Shown here piece after piece: positions 33,569 to 43,900 of a stretch of 64,000 bases of DNA. Below the pieces are notes generated by a model. The model was not told the origin of the DNA. It saw only the letters and a program-made list of their open reading frames with translations, and did no database searches. Position 1 is the first letter of the stretch, and every line of letters begins with the position of its first letter. Position numbers and translations under genes: made by a program. The stretch spans positions 372,001-436,000 of the forward strand of contig NZ_JACGWS010000003.1 in NCBI RefSeq assembly GCF_014397005.1, read 5' to 3'. This DNA comes from Kordia aestuariivivens (lineage in GTDB: Bacteria > Bacteroidota > Bacteroidia > Flavobacteriales > Flavobacteriaceae).

Positions 33569-33967
33569 ATGAGTGGAGTAACAAAAGAGACGATACAAAA
33601 AATATTATTGATTGCACTTGCTGCAATGACGGTATCTATGGTGTTCATTTCTGTGTTCAATTACAAAGACAACCAACAAAAGAGCGATTATTTAGAAAAA
33701 GAAAAAATATTGGTTCAAGAAGAATTGACCGAAATTATTAAAAGTTACGATCATTTAATTAAGCAAAATACTGCAAATACTGAAGAATTGCTTACTGAAA
33801 AAAACAAAGCTAAAGAACTTCTCAATAAAATACGCCATACAGTTTTAGATTACGAAACCATTATACAGTATAGAAGACAATTGCTTGTTTTGCGAAAAAA
33901 TAATCTTCGGTTGCAGCGCAAACTTAACATTGGCATGTCTGCGGATGGATTAAATCTTGCGTATTAG
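33569..33967 (+). CDS. Small membrane-anchored coiled-coil protein
   Basis: 132 residues. An N-terminal membrane helix (LLIALAAMTVSMVFISVFNY, about 13-32) is followed by a charged coiled coil to the end (EKEKILVQEELTEIIKSYDHLIKQN, ELLTEKNKAKELLNKI). No known domain. It diverges from comF and could be a cell-division or envelope scaffold, but this is only suggested by its shape. Confidence 0.7.
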   Translation: MSGVTKETIQKILLIALAAMTVSMVFISVFNYKDNQQKSDYLEKEKILVQEELTEIIKSYDHLIKQNTANTEELLTEKNKAKELLNKIRHTVLDYETIIQYRRQLLVLRKNNLRLQRKLNIGMSADGLNLAY

Positions 33968-34094
33968 CGAATACATTAAATCTTCATTTTTGAAAAAGTA
34001 AAGAATAGCACAAAAAAAGGGAGTAGTTTATGAATATTTTCTTTACTTCGCGTCAGATTCAAAAATTCATCACCAAGTACTAAAATCTCCTCAA

Positions 34095-34649
34095 TTGGAT
34101 AGATTAAAATTTTTTAGAGAAGCGATACGCGATATTAAAACTTCGGGAACAATTTTCCCAAGTTCACGATTTCTAACCCGAAGAATTGTAAAAAATATTG
34201 ACTTTGCTAATGTGAAAGTAATTGTAGAGTTTGGTCCAGGAAATGGAATCATTACCAAAGAGATTTTAAAAAGAATCCAACCACACACAAAATTGATTGC
34301 AATTGAAATTAACGACAAGTTTTTTCAATCTTTAGAAAAAATTAAGCATTCGCAATTAATTATAGAAAAAGTTTCGGCAGAAGAAATTACTCCGATACTG
34401 AAAAAACATGGTTTTGACAAAACAGATTGCATCATTTCAAGTTTACCATTAACCAACATTCCTACTGAAATAAGCGATAAAATATTAGCCAATGCCTACG
34501 AAGCAATGTTTGATGGGAGTTTATATGTACAATACCAATACAGTCTTACCTATTACAAAAAGTTGAAAGAAGTTTTCAACGATAACGTAAAGTTATCGTT
34601 TGAAGCATTCAACATTCCACCAGCTTTTGTGTACATCGCGCAAAAATAG
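34095..34649 (+). CDS. SAM-dependent methyltransferase, KsgA-like fold
   Basis: 184 residues with a TTG start at 34095; no in-frame ATG or GTG upstream fits. The SAM site is VKVIVEFGPGNGIITKEIL. A substrate-side motif, IISSLPLTNIP, occupies the place of the KsgA NxPY motif. The protein is about 75 residues shorter than KsgA and lacks its C-terminal domain. In Bacteroidetes such proteins are annotated as phospholipid N-methyltransferase-like or rRNA methyltransferase-like, and the real substrate cannot be told from the sequence. It lies upstream of glyS. Confidence 0.7.
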   Translation: MDRLKFFREAIRDIKTSGTIFPSSRFLTRRIVKNIDFANVKVIVEFGPGNGIITKEILKRIQPHTKLIAIEINDKFFQSLEKIKHSQLIIEKVSAEEITPILKKHGFDKTDCIISSLPLTNIPTEISDKILANAYEAMFDGSLYVQYQYSLTYYKKLKEVFNDNVKLSFEAFNIPPAFVYIAQK

Positions 34650-34673
34650 CTTGTAGCTAATCTACAAACGTTT

Positions 34674-34681
34674 TATATTTG
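34674..34681 (+). promoter_or_regulatory. -7 promoter box just before glyS
   Basis: TATATTTG matches the TAnnTTTG -7 element and ends 4 bases before the glyS ATG at 34686. The transcript would start at or next to the ATG, making a leaderless or nearly leaderless mRNA. Confidence 0.55.
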
Positions 34682-34685
34682 CGCC

Positions 34686-36227
34686 ATGGCAAAACAAGAC
34701 GATCAATTTAAGAAGGTAGTATCGCACGCAAAAGAATACGGATATATATTTCAATCAAGTGAAATTTATGACGGTTTAAGTGCTGTATACGATTATGCTC
34801 AAAATGGAGCAGAGTTAAAGAAAAATATACGCAACTATTGGTGGAAAGCAATGGTGCAAATGAACGAAAACATTGTAGGGATTGATGCTGCAATATTGAT
34901 GCATCCAACTACTTGGAAAGCCTCTGGCCACGTTGATGCGTTTAATGATCCTTTAATTGATAATAAAGATTCCAAAAAAAGATATCGCGCGGATGTTTTA
35001 GTAGAAGATTATTGTGCTAAAATTGAAGGAAAAATAGAGAAAGAAGTCAAAAAAGCAGCAAAACGTTTTGGCGATGCGTTCAACAAAGAAGAATTTCTAT
35101 CTACAAACGGACGTGTTGTTGGCTATCAAGAAAAAATAAATACAATTCTTTCACGTTTAGGGAAATCGTTGGAAAACGAAGATTTAGCAGATGTAAAAGC
35201 ATTGATAGAAGAGTTGGAAATTGTAGATCCAATATCTGGTTCTAAAAACTGGACAGAAGTGAAGCAATTCAACTTAATGTTTGGTACAAAGTTAGGCGCT
35301 TCCGCAGATTCGGCAATGGATTTATATTTGCGACCAGAAACGGCACAAGGGATTTTTGTAAATTTCTTGAACGTACAAAAAACAGGTCGTATGAAGATTC
35401 CTTTCGGAATTGCACAAACAGGAAAAGCATTCCGTAATGAAATTGTTGCGCGTCAGTTTATCTTTAGACAACGCGAATTTGAACAAATGGAAATGCAATT
35501 CTTCGTAAAACCTGGAACGCAAAAAGAATGGTACGAGCAATGGAAAGAAAACCGCATGAAGTGGCATTTATCATTAGGAATGGGTACGGATAATTACCGT
35601 TTTCACGATCATGAAAAATTAGCACATTATGCAGATGCTGCTACAGATATTGAATTCAAATTTCCATTTGGTTTCAAAGAATTGGAAGGAATTCATTCGC
35701 GTACAGATTTTGATTTAAAAGCACACGAAAAATTTTCTGGAAAGAAATTACAATACTTCGACCATGAAGCTAAAGAAAGCTATGTGCCGTATGTAGTAGA
35801 AACTTCTATTGGACTAGATCGTATGTTTTTAGCAATCTTCTCTAACTCATTAGTAGATGAAACATTGGAAGATGGTTCAGAACGAACAGTTTTACGTTTG
35901 CCAGCGGTTTTAGCACCCACAAAAGCGGCGGTTTTACCATTGGTAAAGAAAGATGGTTTGCCAGAAATTGCACGTAAAATCATTGACGATTTAAAGTTTG
36001 ATTTCAATGTAATTTATGATGAAAAAGATGCGGTTGGACGACGTTACAGAAGACAAGATGCTGCCGGAACACCTTTCTGTATTACGGTTGATCATGATAC
36101 CTTAGAAGATAATATGGTGACCATTCGCCATAGAGATACGATGGAACAACAACGTGTAAAAATTGAAGATGTACGTGAGATCATTATGAAAGAAGTTGAT
36201 ATGCGTGCTTGGTTGATGAAAATGTAA
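34686..36227 (+). CDS. glyS: Glycine--tRNA ligase (single-chain class II)
   Basis: 513 residues. This is the homodimeric GlyRS (GlyQS type), not the alpha/beta form. It has the N-terminal KEYGYIFQSSEIYDGL, class II motif 2 RNEIVARQFIFRQREFEQMEMQFF and motif 3 near VETSIGLDRMFLAIF. The C-terminal anticodon-binding domain (about 415-513) reads LPAVLAPTKAAVLPLVKK and FNVIYDEKDAVGRRYRRQD. It charges tRNA-Gly in the cytoplasm. A strong terminator follows at 36251-36285. Confidence 0.95.
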   Translation: MAKQDDQFKKVVSHAKEYGYIFQSSEIYDGLSAVYDYAQNGAELKKNIRNYWWKAMVQMNENIVGIDAAILMHPTTWKASGHVDAFNDPLIDNKDSKKRYRADVLVEDYCAKIEGKIEKEVKKAAKRFGDAFNKEEFLSTNGRVVGYQEKINTILSRLGKSLENEDLADVKALIEELEIVDPISGSKNWTEVKQFNLMFGTKLGASADSAMDLYLRPETAQGIFVNFLNVQKTGRMKIPFGIAQTGKAFRNEIVARQFIFRQREFEQMEMQFFVKPGTQKEWYEQWKENRMKWHLSLGMGTDNYRFHDHEKLAHYADAATDIEFKFPFGFKELEGIHSRTDFDLKAHEKFSGKKLQYFDHEAKESYVPYVVETSIGLDRMFLAIFSNSLVDETLEDGSERTVLRLPAVLAPTKAAVLPLVKKDGLPEIARKIIDDLKFDFNVIYDEKDAVGRRYRRQDAAGTPFCITVDHDTLEDNMVTIRHRDTMEQQRVKIEDVREIIMKEVDMRAWLMKM

Positions 36228-36250
36228 ATTCACACACGTAGTAACTATAT

Positions 36251-36285
36251 AAAAAGCTGTTTAAATGTTTTAAACAGCTTTTTTA
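36251..36285 (+). terminator. Intrinsic terminator after glyS
   Basis: AAAAAGCTGTTTAA and TTAAACAGCTTTTT form a long stem around ATGT, followed by T, 24 bases after the stop. Confidence 0.88.
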
Positions 36286-36489
36286 TTTGCAATTATTTTA
36301 ATGATAATATCATTTGTTTTTTATCATTTTATAAATTGAATATCAGATAGTTAAATTATTTTTAAGCTATATAAATCGTCCTTTTTGTTTAAAAATTTAA
36401 TTTAAAAAAACAAATACATCGTTCATATTTGTACTGAAAGTGCTTATCTTCAAAAAATAGCAAAGCATACACAATCAATCAACTAAAGT

Positions 36490-38871
36490 ATGGAAAAACC
36501 TAACGAAAGTATTCAAGAACTTCTGATACGACTCGAAGTATTGTCTAAAAAGCAAGATCAATTTGCTGAAGAGATTAATGATTTACGCTTTCGAATTGAA
36601 ACATTAAGAGCTTCAAGATGGTCAGCTATTGCAAAAGAATCTTCAGAAAAAGAACAACCTGTAAAGGAAAATTCAATAAAAGTTCCTGAAGTTACTGCAA
36701 TAGCTCCTCAAGAAGTCATTAAGCCCGAAGTTTTTCAACCGAAAGTTGAAGTAGAAACACCGAGGCACAATTTTAATAATATACCTAAATCTCCTCCTGA
36801 AAAATCCGATTTGGAGAAATTTATTGGAGAAAATCTATTGAATAAAATAGGAATCATCATTACTGTAATTGGTGTTTCTATTGGTGTAAAATATTCCATA
36901 GAAAACGAATTGATTAGTCCGCTCATGCGTATTATTTTAGGATATCTAAGTGGAATTGCACTTTTAGGTTTTGGAATCAAACTAAAAAAGAAATACGAAA
37001 ATTACAGTGCAGTTTTAGTGAGTGGCGCTATCGCAATTATGTACTTTATTACATACGCAGCACATAGTTTTTATGGGCTAATTCCGCAAATACCAGCTTT
37101 TATTTTAATGGTCATTTTTACCGTGTTTGGAGTCGTCACGGCAATTCATTACAATAGGCAAGTTATTGCGCATATTGGTTTAGTTGGCGCGTATGCTGTT
37201 CCCTTTTTATTGAGTAGCAACTCAGGAAATGCAGCAGTATTATTTTCGTATATGACGATTATTAATATTGGAATTTTAGTTATTTCCTATAAAAAATACT
37301 GGAAAGGATTGTACGGTTCTTCCTTTGGTTTTACTTGGTTAATTTACTTTTCATGGTATTTTTCGGACTATACTACTGATCGATATTTTGGATTGGCATT
37401 ATTATTTCTTTCCATCTTCTTTATCATATTTTACACGATCTTTTTGGCATACAAAGTTATTAAGAAGGAAGCGTATAGCGGAATTGATATTGTACTGCTT
37501 TTCCTCAACACATTTTTCTTTTATACTTTAGGATATTTCATATTGGACAGGCATGATATTGGAGAACAGTTTCTAGGTCTTTTTACACTTATAAATGCGT
37601 TGTTACATTGTGTTGTAGCTGTGCTCTTATCTAGGCAAAAAGAGATAGACAAAAACTTATTTTACTTAATAGTTGGATTAGCGATTGCGTTTATAACCAT
37701 TGCTATTCCAGTAGAACTTGACGGAAATTGGGTAACGATTTTATGGGTTTTTCAAGCTGCTATATTATTCTGGATTGGACGCACAAAAAATCATGCGATT
37801 TACGAAAAACTATCCTATCCATTAATGTTATTAGCCTTTTTAAGCATTATACAAGATTGGTCAGTACTCTATGTTACACAATATGATTATTACAGTGAAA
37901 CGAGCATCACACCAATACTAAATACGAATTTTTTAGGTTCCATACTATTTATAGCGGCGTTTGCATACATTACACGATTGTATTTCAAAAAAGAATATTC
38001 ATCACCGTTGAAACTTTCTGAAACCGTCACACAAATGCTGTCATTTGTAATTCCAGGAATCTTCTTATTCAGCATATATTACGCGTTTAGAATAGAAATA
38101 GAAAGTTATTGGAATCAATTACATATTAGTTCAGGAACTAGAAATGAAGGATTTGGAGTTGCAACTAGCGTTCAAAATTTAAGCTATAATCTATTAAAAT
38201 TCAAAACAATTTGGGTGATCAATTATACATTACTTTTCTTATCTGTACTATCATTTGTAAATATTAAGAAGATTAAAAATGAACTATTAGGATATATAAG
38301 TCTTGGTTTAAATGGAGTCGCAATTATACTATTTTTAACGCAAGGATTGTACGCGTTAAGCAGACTTAGCGATTCGTATATGCGAGAAGTAATTGGAAAA
38401 TATGAAGAAGTTGGACTATTTGCCATTGGAATTCGATATGTTTCATACTTTTTTATCATCCTTTTATTAGTGATTTGTTATCGATACATTCGTGAAAAAT
38501 TTATAAAAAGAGATCTCAAAATTATTTTTGATTGTGTACTGCATTTTACAATCTTATGTATTCTGAGTAGTGAATTGATTCATTGGTTTAGCATGGCATC
38601 AAATGCTGCATCAGACAAACTAGGATTAAGCATCTTATGGGGAAGTTACGCGCTATTCACGATCGTTTTAGGAATTTGGAAAAAGAAAAAATACTTACGA
38701 ATCGGAGCCATGGCACTTTTCGGAATCACACTCGTCAAACTATTTTTATATGATATAGCACACTTGACTACCATTGCAAAAACGATTGTATTTGTATCGT
38801 TAGGAGTATTGTTATTGATAATCTCATTCCTATATAACAAGTATAAAAGTAAGATCTTCGATGAAGTTTAA
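36490..38871 (+). CDS. DUF2339 polytopic membrane protein
   Basis: 793 residues. A soluble N-terminal coiled coil (about 1-50, QELLIRLEVLSKKQDQFAEEINDLRF) and a Pro/Glu-rich linker are followed by a membrane part from about residue 115 to the end with some 20 hydrophobic helices. It begins KFIGENLLNKIGIIITVIGVSIGVKY and has the conserved AIMYFITYAAHSFYGLIP and ALYDIAHLTT-like C-terminal segments. This matches the DUF2339 family, thought to be envelope proteins; the function is unknown. It is a single gene followed by a hairpin terminator. Confidence 0.82.
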   Translation: MEKPNESIQELLIRLEVLSKKQDQFAEEINDLRFRIETLRASRWSAIAKESSEKEQPVKENSIKVPEVTAIAPQEVIKPEVFQPKVEVETPRHNFNNIPKSPPEKSDLEKFIGENLLNKIGIIITVIGVSIGVKYSIENELISPLMRIILGYLSGIALLGFGIKLKKKYENYSAVLVSGAIAIMYFITYAAHSFYGLIPQIPAFILMVIFTVFGVVTAIHYNRQVIAHIGLVGAYAVPFLLSSNSGNAAVLFSYMTIINIGILVISYKKYWKGLYGSSFGFTWLIYFSWYFSDYTTDRYFGLALLFLSIFFIIFYTIFLAYKVIKKEAYSGIDIVLLFLNTFFFYTLGYFILDRHDIGEQFLGLFTLINALLHCVVAVLLSRQKEIDKNLFYLIVGLAIAFITIAIPVELDGNWVTILWVFQAAILFWIGRTKNHAIYEKLSYPLMLLAFLSIIQDWSVLYVTQYDYYSETSITPILNTNFLGSILFIAAFAYITRLYFKKEYSSPLKLSETVTQMLSFVIPGIFLFSIYYAFRIEIESYWNQLHISSGTRNEGFGVATSVQNLSYNLLKFKTIWVINYTLLFLSVLSFVNIKKIKNELLGYISLGLNGVAIILFLTQGLYALSRLSDSYMREVIGKYEEVGLFAIGIRYVSYFFIILLLVICYRYIREKFIKRDLKIIFDCVLHFTILCILSSELIHWFSMASNAASDKLGLSILWGSYALFTIVLGIWKKKKYLRIGAMALFGITLVKLFLYDIAHLTTIAKTIVFVSLGVLLLIISFLYNKYKSKIFDEV

Positions 38872-38909
38872 CACAAGAATATAATCTTACACATAATAGA
38901 CAGCTCTAA

Positions 38910-38939
38910 AAAAAGGAATGCATTTGGCATTGCTTTTTC
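38910..38939 (+). terminator. Intrinsic terminator after the DUF2339 gene
   Basis: AAAAGGAATGC and GCATTGCTTTT pair around ATTTG, followed by T. Confidence 0.75.
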
Positions 38940-39204
38940 TTGTTTTTGACTGAATTAGCTTGAAAATTAGCTGACAGTTTTTTCAATCAAAATGAAAAAT
39001 ATTCAGAAAAAACATCAAAAATATAAAGCTTAAGGCTTCTAAACCATACTTATTTGTAAGTAAATAACTTCAAAAACTAGTTTTTTTACTCAATTTTCTT
39101 CTAAAAAAACGCAAAGCGTATCGCCAACAATCTAATTTTTTAAAATAAGTACTATACATCGTCAAAACGTCAGTCTTTACAGGGTAATTTAAAGAATAAG
39201 ACTA

Positions 39205-39226
39205 CATGATATTTATAAATATCATG
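39205..39226. promoter_or_regulatory. Perfect 22-bp palindrome upstream of the crystallin-like lipoprotein gene
   Basis: CATGATATTTA directly followed by its reverse complement TAAATATCATG. It lies 163 bases before the ATG at 39389 within a long AT-rich intergenic region (38940-39388). TTATTTGTAA occurs at 39050-39059 and again at 39230-39239. A dimeric regulator could bind here. No gene is seen in 38872-39388. Confidence 0.5.
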
Positions 39227-39317
39227 ATTGTTATTTGTAAATAGCGAAACTAAGTATTTGAAAATGTGGTATTTAGCTTGTTAATTAGCATTGTCATTTA
39301 GTTGCAACATTTATGAT

Positions 39318-39344
39318 AAGGGGATTTACTGAAAACCCTTTTTT
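39318..39344 (+). promoter_or_regulatory. Terminator-like hairpin in the leader of the crystallin-like gene
   Basis: AAGGG (39318-39322) and CCCTT (39336-39340) pair around an A-rich loop and are followed by TTTT. It sits 45 bases before the ATG. It could be a weak attenuator or simply a transcript end. Confidence 0.35.
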
Positions 39345-39388
39345 AAAACAGAGTAAGTAAATAGTATAACCATTAAAACCTTTCAATT

Positions 39389-40219
39389 ATGAAAAGAATT
39401 AAAATGTATTTAGGAATGCTCATGGTAGCGGCCCTAACAATTACGAGCTGTCAGACAGATAGCGTAAGTGAAACCCCAGAAGAGCAAACTAGTTTTGAAG
39501 CGACAAAGCGTACTGCTCAAGAAAATGTAACCACGGTAACACACAATTACAATTACAATGGAGAACGTTTCAGTGTAAGTTATGCCTTAGACAATGATTC
39601 TGGAGAAGTATTAAGTATGTCAGGAGATACAAGTCGTGCCCAAAGTCTTGTCTCTGATGATAACGAGCCACAGGCTGTATTATTCTCAAATCTTCAAGAT
39701 CGTGGAGACGGAACGGATCTTTCTGCAGATGCAATTGCACCTAGCAATGTAGAAATTGATGTGATGTTATTTGATACCGTAGAGGAAATGGAAGCAGTTG
39801 TAGAGCGTAGCGCAGGAAGTGCAATTCCAAATGATGAAGGTACAGCTTTAGCAACTGGAGCTGAAGGACCATGTATTAGTTTCAGTGGTTCTGGAACAGG
39901 AAATTTCTACTACTATAAGCATGCGTATTACAATACCGAAATGACAGGTTTACGTAGAACAAGTCGTCGTTACTTCTGGAATCATTGGGTAGGTTCTTCA
40001 TACAACGATCAAATGTCTTCATTAATTGTAACAAAACCTTATAATAGAAGAGCATATACAATACTATACGAACACTCTTGTTTCAATGGTAGAGCTATTG
40101 GATTCTATCAAGGAACTGGAGCTTGGGGATTTGGAGTAGCAAACCTAAAGTGGTATAGACTGAGATGGTGGAGAAGCTGGAATGATCAAGTATCTTCAAT
40201 CAGAGGATATGCTTGGTAA
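39389..40219 (+). CDS. Lipoprotein with beta/gamma-crystallin-like C-terminus
   Basis: 276 residues. The signal peptide with lipobox is MKRIKMYLGMLMVAALTITSC (Cys21). The middle (about 25-170) is acidic and of low complexity, without a recognised domain. The C-terminal ~80 residues read AYTILYEHSCFNGRAIGFYQG ... NLKWYRLRWWRSWNDQVSSIRGYAW. The aromatic corner and the NDQVSSI segment are the hallmarks of beta/gamma-crystallin-type folds, which often bind calcium. It is an outer-membrane or surface protein; the ligand is unknown. A bidirectional terminator follows. Confidence 0.72.
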   Translation: MKRIKMYLGMLMVAALTITSCQTDSVSETPEEQTSFEATKRTAQENVTTVTHNYNYNGERFSVSYALDNDSGEVLSMSGDTSRAQSLVSDDNEPQAVLFSNLQDRGDGTDLSADAIAPSNVEIDVMLFDTVEEMEAVVERSAGSAIPNDEGTALATGAEGPCISFSGSGTGNFYYYKHAYYNTEMTGLRRTSRRYFWNHWVGSSYNDQMSSLIVTKPYNRRAYTILYEHSCFNGRAIGFYQGTGAWGFGVANLKWYRLRWWRSWNDQVSSIRGYAW

Positions 40220-40251
40220 TAGCCTTTCATAACTCATTTTTTCAAAAAATT

Positions 40252-40282
40252 AAAGCCTATTGTATCAACTACAATAGGCTTT
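40252..40282. terminator. Bidirectional terminator between convergent genes
   Basis: AAAGCCTATTG and CAATAGGCTTT pair around TATCAACTA, with A/T tracts on both sides. It serves the lipoprotein gene (plus) and the gene at 40316 (minus). Confidence 0.85.
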
Positions 40283-40315
40283 ATAATATTTTTATAATAC
40301 GATTAGTTCAATACT

Positions 40316-40879
40316 TTAGAATCTATATCCTAATGAAATTCCACCTCTAAAGGTAAATTCGGGAGAATTATCATCCAATCCAATGTTTCTTCCACCACCA
40401 AGTGAAATTTCTAACATAAATCCTCTTCTGTTGACCCACTTTTTACCAATTGCAAGTCCAAGTGCTGCATCAAAATAGTCAATATCTTCTCTTGTATTGT
40501 CAAAAATCACAAAATCTTCTCCAGAAGCAAACTTCGAAAACACTTCTACGAAAAGTCCTTTTGCTCCGTAATCTTCTTTATTAAAAAAGTAAAATCTGAA
40601 AAATGGTGTAAATGCGAATTTTTCATAATAACCGCCATCATCCGTATCTCTAAAATTCACAAAAAGAGATGCTCCATAGCCAATAGAAGAATCGTTCACA
40701 CGTTCATAACTCAAATCAATGGCAGAGAAAAATGCTGCATCAAACACATCTAAGCGAATTTCGTTTTGACGATTACCAACTCCATATTGATCATCTTGTG
40801 AATCTGTATCTTGTGCATACGATTGAAATCCTAGTAAAAGGAAAAGCGCAAATAACGCTGAGGTAAAATTGTTTTTCAT
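40316..40879 (-). CDS. Small outer-membrane beta-barrel protein
   Basis: 187 residues. A signal peptide (MKNNFTSALFALFLLLGFQSYAQ) is followed by alternating strands (EIRLDVFDAAFFSAIDLSYERV, GASLFVNFRD, FTPFFRFYFFN, GLFVEVFSKFAS, GLAIGKKW, FMLEISLGGGRN, FRGGISLGYRF). It ends with an aromatic residue. The layout resembles DUF3575-type small barrels in Bacteroidetes. Function unknown. It is a single gene with a promoter region before the large gene at 40988. Confidence 0.72.
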   Translation of the reverse strand: MKNNFTSALFALFLLLGFQSYAQDTDSQDDQYGVGNRQNEIRLDVFDAAFFSAIDLSYERVNDSSIGYGASLFVNFRDTDDGGYYEKFAFTPFFRFYFFNKEDYGAKGLFVEVFSKFASGEDFVIFDNTREDIDYFDAALGLAIGKKWVNRRGFMLEISLGGGRNIGLDDNSPEFTFRGGISLGYRF

Positions 40880-40987
40880 AATAAGTAATGGTTTTGTTGT
40901 TGTATGTTGCTTTGTTTAACAATAACTATACCACACTTAGATTCACAAACTTTAAAAAGGTTGCGTGGCTATTTATAATAATTATAG

Positions 40988-43900
40988 TTAAAAGAATGCT
41001 TTGAGTTGTACATTCCCAGTATGAATGGTGCGTGAATTTTCACTTTTTCTACCCAAATAAGAAAGATTCAAATCTAAAAACTTAGTCAATTTCTTTTGGA
41101 TTAAAATGTTCCACGTAAGATTAGTGCCAGGCTGTAAACCTTCTAACATTTGATAACCAACAGGCGAAAATGCATTTCCAGAAAAATCATTCTTAAAATA
41201 ATTAAACTCGCCATTCAAGGCTACTTTTTGCTGGTTGCTATACGCGAAAGAAACACCAATCTTTTGTTGTGATAGCGATTCGGTATCGCCAATAAGATTC
41301 TCTTTATTCTCATACTTATAAAACACACTAAAACGACTATTTCGGTTAAATAAATACGAAAGAGTAGGTTCTACTTTAAAGAGGTTAATTTCAAAGTTTT
41401 TATTCAAGAAATTCTCCGAAATACTTTCTGTTTTTCCAGAACTACCAATCAAATCGGTCAACCAAAATTGGCCTATTTTATGTGTAAACTGAAGTTGATG
41501 TGATGTATTAATATTTTCTTGTGAACCAATGGAAAGCAAGTTTTTCGATTTTGCATTCAAGTATGTATACGAAGTGGTGTATTTCTGCTTTCCGCGATTA
41601 AAAAAAAGTGCATTTCTCAAACTCTGATTCAATCCTAACACATTCTCGCTTTCATCATCATCAAACGGATTAAAATTAAAATTATCATCTTCACGACGAA
41701 TCTTTCGGTCTATTAAAAATGATGTTTGATTGTAAAAATGCGATAAAAACTTCTTAGTGCCTTTATCATTATTACTCCATTGCGCAGGATTCCAGGTAAT
41801 TACTTGACTAAATTTATTTTGATGCGTTTTGATAAAAATCTGATTGGGCAATAACACACGCACATAAATAGCTTCATCCGGAAACTGTGCCAATTCAAAT
41901 TCATTGAGTTCTTGAATGCCGTTTTCGTTATAATCATTCCAGGTATACACACCTTGTCCTTGATCAACCTGTATATATGTAAACTCTTGTTGCGGCAAGG
42001 TTCCAGAATTTGTTTCATATACGGTATTTAAGGTGACCATTTTATTGAATAATTTCTGTTGATACACCAAACGCGAATTCAATGATTTTTCATCGGAAAT
42101 ACTTTCATCTTCTTGCTGCAAGGTTCTGTAATTAACAAATAATGACAACTGCGTATTTTTATTCTGAATCAATTTTGACTTTAAAAAGTATGTACTAGAC
42201 GTATTTACACGATCTAAATTGTTGTTGCGCAAACTATCATTCACACGATACGTATAGCCAACTTCCGCATGAATCTTTAAGCTATCACCAACACCCACAA
42301 ATCCTGTGTATGCCTTAAAACGTTGACTCAATGGCGTGAATGTTTCTGTAACAATTTCCTTTTGTTCGTTGCTTTCCAAGTTCATTTGTGCGCCAACCCA
42401 ACTTTTTTCAAAACTATAGGTAGAACGCGCATACAATCGCAAGAAATCTGAAGTTGTCGTCAAAGTTTCGTTCGCTAAAATGCTTCCGTTGGTTTGCAAT
42501 GTCAACTTTCCGAATTTCAAATCGGAAGAAATAAGATGCCGATTTCCCGTAGCATTATTTTTAAAATCTAAATACTCAAAACTATAACGTGCGGTTCCGT
42601 TTTTCTCGTTAGAAAAATCTAAACCTGTCGCTAAAAATTGTTGATTTCCTTCATTAAAAGTGTTGTCTAAATTCCAATCGCGATTAAATTCAATAGAATA
42701 CAAACGTTCAATAGTTTGAAATTTTTCATCAATATAATTGAAATTAGCAAAACTGCGAATCTTCCATTTCTTGTTCAATAAATCTTGTTGCACACTAATT
42801 TTTGCCGCCAAACCTTGATTGTCATCATCGTCCAAAGACGAAAATAAATTTTGATCATTATTACTAAAGCCAACTTCAAACTGTACGTCTGTCTTTTCGC
42901 TTGGCGTGTACGCTCCATTAATCACTGCAACTTGTGTTTTGGTTGGCGAAACTAACTGAATTACAGGTTCGTAATTTCCTTGAAGAACGCCTGCAATTGG
43001 CGAAACATATTCGTAAATACGTCCGTTAGAAGCTGTATTTGATAAGATATAATTTCCCTGATTTTCGCCTACAAGCGAGAAACGCACATCAAACAAGGTA
43101 TCATCAGGATTGTTTGAAAACACAAAAACTTCCATGCCGTCAATGGTTTCCTTTTTGTATAAAATTCGGTTTTCAGTAAACGCTTGTTCTACAGCGGAAG
43201 GTGCAGACATTAATTGCTGATTATCGCCGGCTTCGCGTAGAATGGAAACTTGCTCGTCCGATAAATTTTGTTGAATCGGTTGGTTTTTAGAATCATTTTC
43301 AGAATACAAATATCCTGCAATTTTGAACTTTTCATGTTCATATTTTGCACCACCATACGCAACAAAACGTGTGTAATTATTATCTGTAAACTGATATTCT
43401 ACTGTAATTCGCATTTCGGAAGTAACTGGATATCTGGACGTAAACGTAATCTCTCCAGCATTATAATCAATTACATAATCGTTATTTTCTCCGCGTTCTA
43501 CGGGCAATCCGTTCACAAAAACGGTTTCACTTCCAGAAACAATCAAGATAAATAATTCTTCGTTCGGACCAGTTAATTTATAAGGACCTTGATTTCCTTC
43601 TTGCCCTTGAAATCTACTCTGTGTATAGCGACCGCGCACTAACGCGCCAGCGCCAAAAAGTGTTGTTTTGCTATTTTCATGTTGCAATGTTGATGTAATT
43701 CCGACACCTTGCACCTTTTTTTGAAAGCGCATAAAATCTGTTTCTGTATTCTCAAGATTTACGTCTCCAGCTCTAATTTTCCAGCTTTTACTTTCCAATT
43801 CAATAAAAACCTGATCAAATTCATCCAAACGTTGCGAATACCCACTTTCTTGAATCGGAATGTTTGCATCTTGAATAGACGCGCGCAACGTAACATTTTC

